Assembly (NCBI GenBank): GCA_027186245.1
Contig: CP114481.1
Coordinates: forward strand, 34,503,501 to 34,567,500
Origin: Coriaria nepalensis
Taxonomy: Eukaryota; Streptophyta; Magnoliopsida; Cucurbitales; Coriariaceae
DNA: 64,000 nt
Reading direction: 5' to 3'
Position numbers and translations under genes: made by a program. Positions 12,923-26,815 of the stretch are shown piece after piece. The first letter of the stretch is position 1; every line of letters starts with the position of its first letter. The notes beneath the pieces were generated by a model. It did no database searches and had not been told where the DNA came from. It worked only from the letters and a program-made list of their open reading frames with translations.

Positions 12923-15900
12923 GTGCATAACTTGCAAATGATCATTGCAAGGAAAGTGTGCATTCGTTTAAAATTAAAATCATTTCAATGAGTCCTTTCA
13001 AGTCAATAACTTATTTCGGAGCAAGTCGAACGAATTCTAGTTTTGCACTACAGACATAACTTTTGTGCATAACTTGCAAATGATCATTGCAAGGAAAGTG
13101 TGCATTCGTTTAACCTTAAAATCATTTCAATGAGTCATTTAGAGTCAATAACTTATTTCATAGCAAGTCGAACGTATTCTAGTTTTGCACTACAGACACA
13201 ACTTTTGTGCATAACTTGCAAATGATCATTGCAAGGAAAGTGTGCATTCGTTTAACCTTAAAATCATTTCAATGAGTCATTTCAAGTCAATAACTTATTT
13301 CAAAGCAATTCGAACGAATTCTAGTTTTGCACTACAGACATAACTTTTGTGCATAACTTGCAAATGATCATTGCAAGGAAAGTGTGCATTCGTTTAACCT
13401 TAAAATCATTTCAATGAGTCATTTCAAGTCAATAACTTATTTCAAAGCAATTCGAACGAATTCTAGTTTTGCACTACAGAGACAACTTTTGTGCATAACT
13501 TGCAAATGATCATTGCAAGGAAAGTCTTCATTCCTGTAAAATTACAATCATTTCAATGAGTCCTTTCAAGTCAATAACTTATTTCAAAGCAATTCGAACG
13601 AATTCTAGTTTTGCACTACAGACATAACTTTTGTGCATAACTTGCAAATGATCATTGCAAGGAAAGTGTGCATTCGTTTAACCTTAAAATCATTTCAATG
13701 AGTCATTTCAAGTCAATAACTTATTTCAAAGCAAGTCGAACGTATTCTAGTTTTGCACTACAGACACAACTTTGGTGCATAACTTGCAAATGATCCTTGC
13801 AAGGAAAGTGTGCATTCGTTTAACCTTAAAATCATTTCAATGAGTCATTTCAAGTCAATAACTTATTTCAAAGCAATTCGAACGAATTGTAGTTTTGCAC
13901 TACAGAGACAACTTTTGTGCATAACTTGCAAATGTTCATTGCAAGGAAAGTGTGCATTCGTTTAAAATTAAAATCATTTCAATGAGTCCTTTCAAGTCAA
14001 TAACTTATTTCAGAGCAAGTCGAACGAATTCTAGTTTTGCACTACAGACATAACTTCTGTGCATAACTTGCAAATGATCATTGCAAGGAAAGTGTGCATT
14101 CGTTTAACCTTAAAATCATTTCAATGAGTCATTTCAAGTCAATAACTTATTTCATAGCAAGTCGAACGTATTCTAGTTTTGCACTACAGACACAACTTTT
14201 GTGCATAACTTGCAAATGATCATTGCAAGGAAGGTGTGCATTCGTTTAACCTTAAAATCATTTCAATGAGTCCTTTCAAGTCAATAACTTATTTCGGAGC
14301 AATTCGAACGAATTCTAGTTTTGCACTACAGACATAACTTTTGTGCATAACTTGCAAATGATCATTGCAAGGAAAGTGTGCATTCGTTTAACCTTAAAAT
14401 CATTTCAATGAGTCATTTCAAGTCAATAACTTATTTCAAAGCAAGTCGAACGTATTCTAGTTTTGCACTACAGACACAACTTCTGTGCATAACTTGCAAA
14501 TGATCATTGCAAAGAAAGTGTGCATTCGTTTACCCTTAAAATCATTTCAATGAGTCATTTCAAGTCAATAACTTATTTCAAAGCAATTCGAACGAATTCT
14601 AGTTTTGCACTACAGACACAACTTTCGTGCATAACTTGCAAATGATCATTGCAAGGAAAGTGTGCATTCGTTTAACCTTAAAATCATTTCAATGAGTCAT
14701 TTCAAGTCAATAACTTATTTCAAAGCAAGTCGAACGTATTCTAGTTTTACACTACAGACACAACTTTGGTGCATAACTTGCAAATGATCATTGCAAGGAA
14801 AGTGTGCATTCGTTTTACCTTAAAATCATTTCTATGAGTCATTTCAAGTCAATAACTTATTTCAAAGCAATTCGAACGAATTCTAGTTTTGCACTACAGA
14901 GACAACTTTTGTGCGTAACTTGCAAATGATCATTGCAAGGAAAGTGTGCATTCGTTTAAAATTAAAATTATTTCAATGAGTCCTTTCAAGTCAATAACTT
15001 ATTTCGAAGCAAGTCGAACGTATTCTAGTTTTGCACTACAGACACAACTTTTGTGCATAACTTGCAAATGATCATTGCAAGGAAAGTGTGCATTCGTTTA
15101 ACCTTAAAATCATTTCAATGAGTCATTTCAAGTCAATAACTTATTTCAAAGCAAGTCGAACGTATTCTAGTTTTGCACTACAGACCCAACTTTGGTGCAT
15201 AACTTGCAAATGATCCTTGCAAGGAAAGTGTGCATTCGTTTAACCTTAAAATCATTTCAATGAGTCCTTTCAAGTCAATAACTTATTTCGAAGCAAGTCG
15301 AACAAATTCTAATTTTGCACTACAGACATAACTTTTGTGCATAACTTGCAAATGATCATTGCAAGGAAAGTGTGCATTCGTTTAACCTTAAAATCATTTC
15401 AATGAGTCATTTCAAGTCAATAACTTATTTCATAGCAAGTCGAACGTATTCTAGTTTTGCACTACAGACACAACTTTTGTGGATAACTTGCAAATGATCA
15501 TTGCAAGGAAAGTCTGCATTCGTTTTACCTTAAAATCATTTCTATGAGTCATTTCAAGTCAATAACTTATTTCAAAGCAATTCGAACGAATTCTAGTTTT
15601 GCACTACAGAGACAACTTTTGTGCATAACTTGCAAATGATCATTGCAAGGAAAGTGTGCATTCGTTTAAAATTAAAATCATTTCAATGAGTCCTTTCAAG
15701 TCAATAACTTATTTCGAAGCAAGTCGAACGAATTCTTATTTTGCACTACAGACATAACTTTTGTGCATAACTTGCAAATGATCATGGCAAGGGAAGTGTC
15801 CATTCGTTTAACCTTAAAATCATTTCAATGAGTCATTTCAAGTCAATAACTTATTTCAAAGCAATTCCAACGAATTCTAGTTTTGCACTACAGAGACAAC

Positions 15901-18900
15901 TTTTGTGCATAACTTGCAAATGATCATCGCAAGGAAAGTGTGCATTCGTTTAACCTTAATATCATTTCAATGAGTCATTTCAAGTCAATAACTTATGTCA
16001 AAGCAAGTCGAACGAATTCTAGTTTTCTACTACAAACACAACTTTAGTGCATAACTTGCAAATGATCATTGCAAGGAAAGTGTGCATTCGTTTAACCTTA
16101 AAATCATTTCAATGAGTCATTTCAAGTCAATAACTTATGTCAAACCAAGTGGAATGAATTCTAGTTTTCTACTACAAACACAACTTTTGTGCATAACTTG
16201 CAAATGATCATTGCAAGGAAAGTGTGCTTTCGTTTAACCTTAAAATCATTTCAATGAGTCATTTCAAGTCAATAATTTATTTCAAAGCACGTCGAACGAA
16301 TTCTAGTTTTGCACTACAGACACAACTTTTGTGCATAACTTGCAAATGATCATTGCAAGGAAAGTGTGCATTCGTTTAACCTTAAAATCATTTCAATGAG
16401 TCATTTCAAGTCAATAACTTATTTCAAAGCAATCCGAACGAATTCTAATTTCGCACTACAAACACAACTTTTGTGCATAACTTGCAAATGATCCTTGCAA
16501 GGAAAGTGTGCATTCGTTTAACCTTAAAATCATTTCAATGAGTCCTTTCAAGTCAATAACTTATTTCGAAGCAAGTCGAACAAATTCTAATTTTGCACTA
16601 CAGACATAACTTTTGTGCATAACTTGCAAATGATCATTGCAAGGAAAGTGTGCATTCGTTTAAAATTAAAATCATTTCAATGAGTCCTTTCAAGTCAATA
16701 ACTTATTTCGGAGCAAGTCGAACGAATTCTAGTTTTGCACTACAGACATAACTTTTGTGCATAACTTGCAAATGATCATTGCAAGGAAAGTGTGCATTCG
16801 TTTAAAATTAAAATCATTTCAATGAGTCCTTTCAAGTCAATAACTTATTTCGGAGCAAGTCGAACGAATTCTAGTTTTGCACTACAGACATAACTTTTGT
16901 GCATAACTTGCAAATGATCATTGCAAGGAAAGTGTGCATTCGTTTAACCTTAAAATCATTTCAATGAGTCATTTAGAGTCAATAACTTATTTCATAGCAA
17001 GTCGAACGTATTCTAGTTTTGCACTACAGACACAACTTTTGTGCATAACTTGCAAATGATCATTGCAAGGAAAGTGTGCATTCGTTTAACCTTAAAATCA
17101 TTTCAATGAGTCATTTCAAGTCAATAACTTATTTCAAAGCAATTCGAACGAATTCTAGTTTTGCACTACAGACATAACTTTTGTGCATAACTTGCAAATG
17201 ATCATTGCAAGGAAAGTGTGCATTCGTTTAACCTTAAAATCATTTCAATGAGTCATTTCAAGTCAATAACTTATTTCAAAGCAATTCGAACGAATTCTAG
17301 TTTTCCACTACAGAGACAACTTTTGTGCATAACTTGCAAATGATCATTGCAAGGAAAGTCTTCATTCCTGTAAAATTACAATCATTTCAATGAGTCCTTT
17401 CAAGTCAATAACTTATTTCAAAGCAATTCGAACGAATTCTAGTTTTGCACTACAGACATAACTTTTGTGCATAACTTGCAAATGATCATTGCAAGGAAAG
17501 TGTGCATTCGTTTAACCTTAAAATCATTTCAATGAGTCATTTCAAGTCAATAACTTATTTCAAAGCAAGTCGAACGTATTCTAGTTTTGCACTACAGACA
17601 CAACTTTGGTGCATAACTTGCAAATGATCCTTGCAAGGAAAGTGTGCATTCGTTTAACCTTAAAATCATTTCAATGAGACATTTCAAGTCAATAACTTAT
17701 TTCAAAGCAATTCGAACGAATTGTAGTTTTGCACTACAGAGACAACTTTTGTGCATAACTTGCAAATGTTCATTGCAAGGAAAGTGTGCATTCGTTTAAA
17801 ATTAAAATCATTTCAATGAGTCCTTTCAAGTCAATAACTTATTTCAGAGCAAGTCGAACGAATTCTAGTTTTGCACTACAGACATAACTTCTGTGCATAA
17901 CTTGCAAATGATCATTGCAAGGAAAGTGTGCATTCGTTTAACCTTAAAATCATTTCAATGAGTCATTTCAAGTCAATAACTTATTTCATAGCAAGTCGAA
18001 CGTATTCTAGTTTTGCACTACAGACACAACTTTTGTGCATAACTTGCAAATGATCATTGCAAGGAAGGTGTGCATTCGTTTAACCTTAAAATCATTTCAA
18101 TGAGTCCTTTCAAGTCAATAACTTATTTCGGAGCAATTCGAACGAATTCTAGTTTTGCACTACAGACATAACTTTTGTGCATAACTTGCAAATGATCATT
18201 GCAAGGAAAGTGTGCATTCGTTTAACCTTAAAATCATTTCAATGAGTCATTTCAAGTCAATAACTTATTTCAAAGCAAGTCGAACGTATTCTAGTTTTGC
18301 ACTACAGACACAACTTCTGTGCATAACTTGCAAATGATCATTGCAAAGAAAGTGTGCATTCGTTTACCCTTAAAATCATTTCAATGAGTCATTTCAAGTC
18401 AATAACTTATTTCAAAGCAATTCGAACGAATTCTAGTTTTGCACTACAGACACAACTTTTGTGCATAACTTGCAAATGATCATTGCAAGGAAAGTGTGCA
18501 TTCGTTTAACCTTAAAATCATTTCAATGAGTCATTTCAAGTCAATAACTTATTTCAAAGCAAGTCGAACGTATTCTAGTTTTACACTACAGACACAACTT
18601 TGGTGCATAACTTGCAAATGATCATTGCAAGGAAAGTATGCATTCGTTTAACCTTAAAATCATTACAATGAGTCATTTCAAGTCAATAACTTATTTCGAA
18701 GCAAGTCGAACGTATTCTAGTTTTGCACTACAGACACAACTTTTGTGCATAATTTGCAAATGATCATTGCAAGGAAAGTCTGCATTCGTGTAAAATTAAA
18801 ATCATTTCAATGAGTCCTTTCAAGTCAATAACTTATTTCAAAGCAATTCGAACGAATTCTAGTTTTGCACTACAGACATTACTTTTGTACATAACTTGCA

Positions 18901-19170
18901 AATGATCATTGCAAAGAAAGTGTGCATTCGTTTAACCTTAAAATCATTTCAATGAGTCATTTCAAGTCAATAACTTATTTCGAAGCAAGTCGAACGTATT
19001 CTAGTTTTGCACTACAGACACAACTTTGGTGCATAACTTGCAAATGATCCTTGCAGGGAAAGTGTGCATTCGTTTAACCTTAAAATCATTTCAATGAGTC
19101 ATTTCAAGTCAATAACTTATTTCAAAGCAATTCGAACGAATTCTAGTTTTGCACTACAGACATAACTTTT
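12923..19170. repeat. 44-monomer higher-order repeat, copy 2 (6248 bp)
   Basis: This directly follows copy 1 and matches it over about 42 of 44 monomers. I found no difference at the roughly 20 places compared, including rare point variants. The final two monomers diverge: a CATTAC/GTACAT monomer at about 18877 replaces the copy-1 version. Near identity over about 6 kb, against much larger differences between neighbouring monomers inside the unit, points to a very recent tandem duplication. Confidence 0.9.
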
Positions 19171-21438
19171 GTGGATAACTTGCAAATGATCATTGCAAGG
19201 AAAGTGTGCATTCGTTTAAAATTAAAATCATTTCAATGAGTCCTTTCAAGTCAATAACTTATTTCGGAGCAAGTCGAACGAATTCTAGTTTTGCACTACA
19301 GACATAACTTTTGTGCATAACTTGCAAATGATCATTGCAAGGAAAGTGTGCATTCGTTTAACCTTAAAATCATTTCAATGAGTCATTTAGAGTCAATAAC
19401 TTATTTCATAGCAAGTCGAACGTATTCTAGTTTTGCACTACAGACACAACTTTTCTGCATAACTTGCAAATGATCATTGCAAGGAAAGTGTGCATTCGTT
19501 TAACCTTAAAATCATTTCAATGAGTCATTTCAAGTCAATAACTTATTTCAAAGCAATTCGAACGAATTCTAGTTTTGCACTACAGACATAACTTTTGTGC
19601 ATAACTTGCAAATGATCATTGCAAGGAAAGTGTGCATTCGTTTAACCTTAAAATCATTTCAATGAGTCATTTCAAGTCAATAACTTATTTCAAAGCAATT
19701 CGAACGAATTCTAGTTTTGCACTACAGAGACAACTTTTGTGCATAACTTGCAAATGATCATTGCAAGGAAAGTCTTCATTCCTGTAAAATTACAATCATT
19801 TCAATGAGTCCTTTCAAGTCAATAACTTATTTCAAAGCAATTCGAACGAATTCTAGTTTTGCACTACAGACATAACTTTTGTGCATAACTTGCAAATGAT
19901 CATTGCAAGGAAAGTGTGCATTCGTTTAACCTTAAAATCATTTCAATGAGTCATTTCAAGTCAATAACTTATTTCAAAGCAAGTCGAACGTATTCTAGTT
20001 TTGCACTACAGACACAACTTTGGTGCATAACATGCAAATGATCCTTGCAAGGAAAGTGTGCATTCGTTTAACCTTAAAATCATTTCAATGAGTCATTTCA
20101 AGTCAATAACTTATTTCAAAGCAATTCGAACGAATTGTAGTTTTGCACTACAGAGACAACTTTTGTGCATAACTTGCAAATGTTCATTGCAAGGAAAGTG
20201 TGCATTCGTTTAAAATTAAAATCATTTCAATGAGTCCTTTCAAGTCAATAACTTATTTCAGAGCAAGTCGAACGAATTCTAGTTTTGCACTACAGACATA
20301 ACTTCTGTGCATAACTTGCAAATGATCATTGCAAGGAAAGTGTGCATTCGTTTAACCTTAAAATCATTTCAATGAGTCATTTCAAGTCAATAACTTATTT
20401 CATAGCAAGTCGAACGTATTCTAGTTTTGCACTACAGACACAACTTTTGTGCATAACTTGCAAATGATCATTGCAAGGAAGGTGTGCATTCGTTTAACCT
20501 TAAAATCATTTCAATGAGTCCTTTCAAGTCAATAACTTATTTCGGAGCAATTCGAACGAATTCTAGTTTTGCACTACAGACATAACTTTTGTGCATAACT
20601 TGCAAATGATCATTGCAAGGAAAGTGTGCATTCGTTTAACCTTAAAATCATTTCAATGAGTCATTTCAAGTCAATAACTTATTTCAAAGCAAGTCGAACG
20701 TATTCTAGTTTTGCACTACAGACACAACTTCTGTGCATAACTTGCAAATGATCATTGCAAAGAAAGTGTGCATTCGTTTACCCTTAAAATCATTTCAATG
20801 AGTCCTTTCAAGTCAATAACTTATTTCAAAGCAATTCGAACGAATTCTAGTTTTGCACTACAGACACAACTTTTGTGCATAACTTGCAAATGATCATTGC
20901 AAGGAAAGTGTGCATTCGTTTAACCTTAAAATCATTTCAATGAGTCATTTCAAGTCAATAACTTATTTCAAAGCAAGTCGAACGTATTCTAGTTTTCCAC
21001 TACAGACACAACTTTGGTGCATAACTTGCAAATGATCATTGCAAGGAAAGTATGCATTCGTTTAACCTTAAAATCATTACAATGAGTCATTTCAAGTCAA
21101 TAACTTATTTCGAAGCAAGTCGAACGTATTCTAGTTTTGCACTACTGACACAACTTTTGTGCATAATTTGCAAATGATCATTGCAAGGAAAGTCTGCATT
21201 CGTGTAAAATTAAAATCATTTCAATGAGTCCTTTCAAGTCAATAACTTATTTCAAAGCAATTCGAACGAATTCTAGTTTTGCACTACAGACATTACTTTT
21301 GTACATAACTTGCAAATGATCATTGCAAAGAAAGTGTGCATTCGTTTAACCTTAAAATCATTTCAATGAGTCATTTCAAGTCAATAACTTATTTCGAAGC
21401 AAGTCGAACGTATTCTAGTTTTGCACTACAGACACAAC
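19171..21438. repeat. Partial third copy of the 44-monomer unit (16 monomers)
   Basis: Positions 16757-19024 of copy 2 (its second P block, R block and the following CATTAC monomer) recur here with a shift of 2414 bp (17 monomers). Markers are TTTAGAG 16969/19383, CATTACAATG 18661/21075 and CATTAC 18877/21291. The Q block expected after P is absent. Private changes include GTGGATAAC at 19171 and an octamer-type ACATGC at 20030. Confidence 0.85.
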
Positions 21439-23094
21439 TTTTGTGCATAATTTGCAAATGATCATTGCAAGGAAAGTGTGCATTCGTTTAAAATTAAAAT
21501 CATTTCAATGAGTCCTTTCAAGTCAATAACTTATTTCGGAGCAAGTCAAACGAATTCTAGTTTTGCACTACAGACATAACTTTTGTGCATAACTTGCAAA
21601 TGATCATTGCAAGGAAAGTGTGCTTTCGTTTAACCTTAAAATCATTTCAATGAGTCATTTCAAGTCAATAACTTATTTCATAGCAAGTCGAACGTATTCT
21701 AGTTTTGCACTACAGAGACAACTTTTGTGCATAACTTGCAAATGATCATTGCAAGGAAAGTGTGCATTCGTTTAACCTTAAAATCATTTCAATGAGTCAT
21801 TGCATGTCAATAACTTATTTCATAGCAAGTCGAACGTATTCTAGTTTTGCACTACAGACACAACTTTTGTGCATAACTTGCAAATGATCATTGCAAGGAA
21901 AGTGTGCATTCGTTTAACCTTAAAATCATTTCAATGAGTCATTTCAAGTCAATAACTTATTTCATAGCAAGTCGAACGTATTCTAGTTTTGCACTACAGA
22001 CACAACTTTTGTGCATAACTTGCAAATGATCATTGCAAGGAAAGTGTGCATTCGTTTAACCTTAAAATCATTTCAATGAGTCATTTCAAGTCAATAACTT
22101 ATTTCAAAGCAATTCGAACGAATTCTAGTTTTGCACTACAGAGACAACTTTTGTGCGTAACTTGCAAATGATCATTGCAAGGAAAGTGTGCATTCGTTTA
22201 AAATTAAAATTATTTCAATGAGTCCTTTCAAGTCAATAACTTATTTCGAAGCAAGTCGAACGTATTCTAGTTTTGCACTACAGACACAACTTTTGTGCAT
22301 AACTTGCAAATGATCATTGCAAGGAAAGTGTGCATTCGTTTAACCTTAAAATCATTTCAATGAGTCATTTCAAGTCAATAACTTATTTCAAAGCAAGTCG
22401 AACGTATTCTAGTTTTGCACTACAGACACAACTGTGGTGCATAACTTGCAAATGATCCTTGCAAGGAAAGTGTGCATTCGTTTAACCTTAAAATCATTTC
22501 AATGAGTCCTTTCAAGTCAATAACTTATTTCGAAGCAAGTCGAACAAATTCTAATTTTGCACTACAGACATAACTTTTGTGCATAATTTGCAAATGATCA
22601 TTGCAAGGAAAGTGTGCATTTGTTTAACATTAAAATCATTTCAATGAGTCATTTCAAGTCAATAACTTATTTCATAGCAAGTCGAACGTATTCTAGTTTT
22701 GCACTACAGACACAACTTTTGTGGAATACTTGCAAATGATCATTGCAAGGAAAGTGTGCATTCGTTTTACCTTAAAATCATTTCAATGAGTCATTTCAAG
22801 TCAATAACTTATTTCACAGCAAGTCGAACGTATTCTAGTTTTGCACTACAGACACAACTTTTGTGGATAACTTGCAAATGATCATTGCAAGGGAAGTGTG
22901 CATTCGTTTAACCTTAAAATCATTTCAATGAGTCATTTCAAGTCAATAACTTATTTCAAAGCAATTCCAACGAATTCTAGTTTTGCACTACAGAGACAAC
23001 TTTTGTGCATAACTTGCAAATGATCATCGCAAGGAAAGTGTGCATTCGTTTAACCTTAAAATCATTTCAATGAGTCATTTCAAGTCAATAACTT

Positions 23095-23946
23095 ATGTCA
23101 AAGCAAGTCGAACGAATTCTAGTTTTCTACTACAAACACAACTTTAGTGCATAACTTGCAAATGATCATTGCAAGGAAAGTGTGCATTCGTTTAACCATA
23201 AAATCATTTCAATGAGTCATTTCAAGTCAATAACTTATGTCAAACCAAGTCGAATGAATTCTAGTTTTCTACTACAAACACAACTTTTGTGCATAACTTG
23301 CAAATGATCATTGCAAGGAAAGTGTGCTTTCGTTTAACCTTAAAATCATTTCAATGAGTCATTTCAAGTCAATAATTTATTTCAAAGCACGTCGAACGAA
23401 TTCTAGTTTTGCACTACAGACACAACTTTTGTGCATAACTTGCAAATGATCATTGCAAGGAAAGTGTGCATTCGTTTAACCTTAAAATCATTTCAATGAG
23501 TCATTTCAAGTCAATAACTTATTTCAAAGCAAGTCGAACGAATTCTAGTTTTCTACTACAAACACAACTTTAGTGCATAACTTGCAAATGATCATTGCAA
23601 GGAAAGTGTGCATTCGTTTAACCTTAAAATCATTTCAATGAGTCATTTCAAGTCAATAACTTATGTCAAACCAAGTCGAATGAATTCTAGTTTTCTACTA
23701 CAAACACAACTTTTGTGCATAACTTGCAAATGATCATTGCAAGGAAAGTGTGCTTTCGTTTAACCTTAAAATCATTTCAATGAGTCATTTCAAGTCAATA
23801 ATTTATTTCAAAGCACGTCGAACGAATTCTAGTTTTGCACTACAGACACAACTTTTGTGCATAACTTGCAAATGATCATTGCAAGGAAAGTGTGCATTCG
23901 TTTAACCTTAAAATCATTTCAATGAGTCATTTCAAGTAAATAACTT
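23095..23946. repeat. 426-bp (3-monomer) tandem duplication
   Basis: Positions 23095-23520 are followed by a near copy at 23521-23946. Both contain in order the TTTTCTAC/CTTTAG monomer, the GTCAAACC/GAATGAATTC monomer (23239 and 23665) and the GCTTTCG/AATTTATTTC/GCACGTCG monomer. The second copy begins with TTATTTC in place of TTATGTC, so its first monomer is a hybrid that marks the exchange junction. Confidence 0.85.
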
Positions 23947-24424
23947 ATTTCAAAGCAATCCGAACGAATTCTAATTTCGCACTACAAACACAACTTTTGT
24001 GCATAACTTGCAAATGATCATTGCAAGGAAAGTGTGCATTCGTTTAAAATTAAAATCATTTCAATGAGTCCTTTCAAGTCAATAACTTATTTCGGAGCAA
24101 GTCGAACGAATTCTAGTTTTGCACTACAGACATAACTTTTGTGCATAACTTGCAAATGATCATTGCAAGGAAAGTGTGCATTCGTTTAACCTTAAAATCA
24201 TTTCAATGAGTCATTTAGAGTCAATAACTTATTTCATAGCAAGTCGAACGTATTCTAGTTTTGCACTACAGACACAACTTTTGTGCATAACTTGCAAATG
24301 ATCATAGCAAGGAAAGTGTGCATTCGTTTAACCTTAAAATCATTTCAATGAGTCATTTCAAGTCAATAACTTATTTCAAAGCAATTCGAACGAATTCTAG
24401 TTTTGCACTACAGAGACAACTTTT

Positions 24425-24567
24425 GTGCATAACTTGCAAATGATCATTGCAAGGAAAGTCTGCATTCGTGTAAAATTAAAATCATTTCAATGAGTCCTTT
24501 CAAGTCAATAACTTATTTCAAAGCAATTCGAACGAATTCTAGTTTTGCACTACAGACATAACTTTTT
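24425..24567. repeat. 143-bp monomer with T-run insertion, ancestral form
   Basis: The monomer ends in ACTTTTTTTGCAT where the norm is ACTTTTGTGCAT: one T inserted and the following G changed to T. It still has CGAACGAATTC at 107-115. All six later insertion monomers carry CGAAAGAATTC, a further C-to-A change. This copy therefore represents the state from which the others spread. Confidence 0.8.
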
Positions 24568-25277
24568 TTGCATAACTTGCAAATGATCATTGCAAGGAAA
24601 GTGTGCATTCGTTTAACCTTAAAATCATTTCAATGAGTCATTTCAAGTCAATAACTTATTTCAAAGCAATCCGAACGAATTCCAATTTCGCACTACAAAC
24701 ACAACTTTTGTGCATAACTTGCAAATGATCATTGCAAGGAAAGTGTGCATTCGTTTAAAATTAAAATCATTTCAATGAGTCCTTTCAAGTCAATAACTTA
24801 TTTCGGAGCAAGTCGAACGAATTCTAGTTTTGCACTACAGACATAACTTTTGTGCATAACTTACAAATGATCATTGCAAGGAAAGTGTGCATTCGTTTAA
24901 CCTTAAAATCATTTCAATGAGTCATTTCAAGTCAATAACTTATTTCAAAGCAAGTCGAACGTATTCTAGTTTTGCACTACAGACACAACTTTGGTGCATA
25001 ACTTGCAAATGATCCTTGCAAGGAAGGTGTGCATTCGTTTAACCTTAAAATCATTTCAATGAGTCATTTCAAGTCAATAACTTATTTCAAAGCAATTCGA
25101 ACGAATTGTAGTTTTGCACTACAGAGACAACTTTTGTGCATAACTTGCAAATGTTCATTGCAAGGAAAGTGTGCATTCGTTTAAAATTAAAATCATTTCA
25201 ATGAGTCCTTTCAAGTCAATAACTTATTTTAAAGCAAGTCGAACGTATTCTAGTTTTGCACTACAGACACAACTTCT

Positions 25278-25394
25278 GTGCATAACTTGCAAATGATCAT
25301 TGCAAAGAAAGTGTGCATTTGTTTACCCTTAAAATCATTTCAATGAGTCATTTCAAGTCAATAACTTATTTCAAAGCAATTCGAACGAACTTTT
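25278..25394. repeat. 117-bp monomer with a unique 25-bp deletion
   Basis: This monomer passes directly from CGAACGAA to CTTTTGTGCAT and lacks 25 bp of the EcoRI-site/TTTTGCAC region (roughly monomer positions 112-136). Two shared bases (AA) border the gap, so microhomology-mediated loss or replication slippage is plausible. The corresponding monomers in the later repeat copies (about 27640, 30200, 32750) are intact with GAATTCTTG. The deletion is therefore private to this copy. Confidence 0.9.
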
Positions 25395-26672
25395 GTGCAT
25401 AACTTGCAAATGATCATTGCAAGGAAAGTGTGCATTCGTTTAACCTTAAAATCATTTCAATGAGTCATTTCAAGTCAATAACTTATTTCAAAGCAAGTCG
25501 AACGTATTCTAGTTTTACACTACAGACACAACTTTGGTGCATAACTTGCAAATGATCATTGCAAGGAAAGTATGCATTCGTTTAACCTTAAAATCATTTC
25601 AATGAGTCATTTCAAGTCAATAACTTATTTCGAAGCAAGTCGAACGTATTCCAGTTTTGCACTACAGACACAACTTTTGTGCATAACTTGCAAATGATCA
25701 TTGCAAGGAAAGTCTGCATTCGTGTAAAATTAAAATCATTTCAATGAGTCCTTTCAAGTCAATAACTTATTTCAAAGCAATTCGAACGAATTCTAGTTTT
25801 GCACTACAGACATTACTTTTGTACATAACTTGCAAATGATCATTGCAAAGAAAGTGTGCATTCGTTTAACCTTAAAATCATTTCAATGAGTCATTTCAAG
25901 TCAATAACTTATTTTAAAGCAAGTCGAACGTATTCTAGTTTTGCACTACAGACACAACTTTGGGGCATAACTTGCAAATGATCCTTGCAACGAAAGTGTG
26001 CATTCGTTTAACCTTAAAATCATTTCAATGAATCATTTCAAGTCAATAACTTATTTCAAAGCAAGTCGAACGTATTCTAGTTTTACACTACAGACATAAC
26101 TTTTGTGCATAACTTGCAAATGATCATTGCAAGGAAAGTATGCATTCGTTTAACCATAAAATCATTTCAATGAGTCATTTCAAGTCAATAACTTATTTCG
26201 AAGCAATTCGAACGAATTCTAGTTTTGCACTACAGACACAACTTTTGTGCATAACTTGCAAATGATCATTGCAAGGAAAGTGTGCATTCGTTTAACCTTA
26301 AAATCATTTCAATGAGTCCTTTCAAGTCAATAACTTATTTCAAAGCAAGTCGAACGTATTCTAGTTTTACACTACACACACAACTTTGGTGCATAACTTG
26401 CAAATGATCATTGCAAGGAAAGTGTGCATTCGTTTAAAATTAAAATCATTTCAATGAGTCCTTTCAAGTCAATAACTTATTTCGAAGCAAGTCGAACGAA
26501 TTCTAATTTCGCACTACAAACACAACTTTTGTGCATAACTTGCAAATGATCATTGCAAGGAAAGTGTGCATTCGTTTAAAATTAAAATCATTTCAATGAG
26601 TCCTTTCAAGTCAATAACTTATTTCGGAGCAAGTCGAACGAATTCTAGTTTTGCACTACAGACATAACTTTT

Positions 26673-26815
26673 GTGCATAACTTGCAAATGATCATTGCAA
26701 GGAAAGTCTGCATTCGTGTAAAATTAAAATCATTTCAATGAGTCCTTTCAAGTCAATAACTTATTTCAAAGCAATTCGAAAGAATTCTAGTTTTGCACTA
26801 CAGACATAACTTTTT
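26673..26815. repeat. 143-bp T-run monomer, repeat copy 1, first site
   Basis: Seven consecutive T precede GCATAAC. The monomer has A109 (CGAAAGAATTC) and C73 (TCCTTTC). It is equivalent to the monomers at 29231-29373 and 31789-31931, spaced 2558 bp. Confidence 0.9.

Larger units (their letters stand above)
21439..25740. repeat. Transition mosaic between the 44-mer and 18-mer zones
   Basis: Fragments from both sides meet here. Positions 22091-22810 match the Q block at about 14849-15570 with a 51-monomer shift (7242 bp; GTGCGTAAC 14911/22153, AACAAATTC 15302/22544). From about 22889 the matching offset becomes 50 monomers (7100 bp; GTCAAACC 16139/23239), so one monomer was lost. The first T-run insertion monomer and the 117-bp monomer also lie here. 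No non-satellite sequence is present. Confidence 0.75.

Noticed and set aside
22699..22881. A 60-codon open frame on the + strand
   Set aside because: It starts at TTG inside the satellite and exists only because three local substitutions (GTGGAATACT, CGTTTTACC, CACAGC) remove stops normally present. It spans parts of two monomers, has no family resemblance, and is a chance frame.
24561..24570. Poly-T run as RNA polymerase III terminator of a small RNA or SINE
   Set aside because: The seven-T run is a point variant of the normal monomer end. No A/B box, tRNA-like fold or poly-A tail is nearby, and it recurs only because the unit was amplified.
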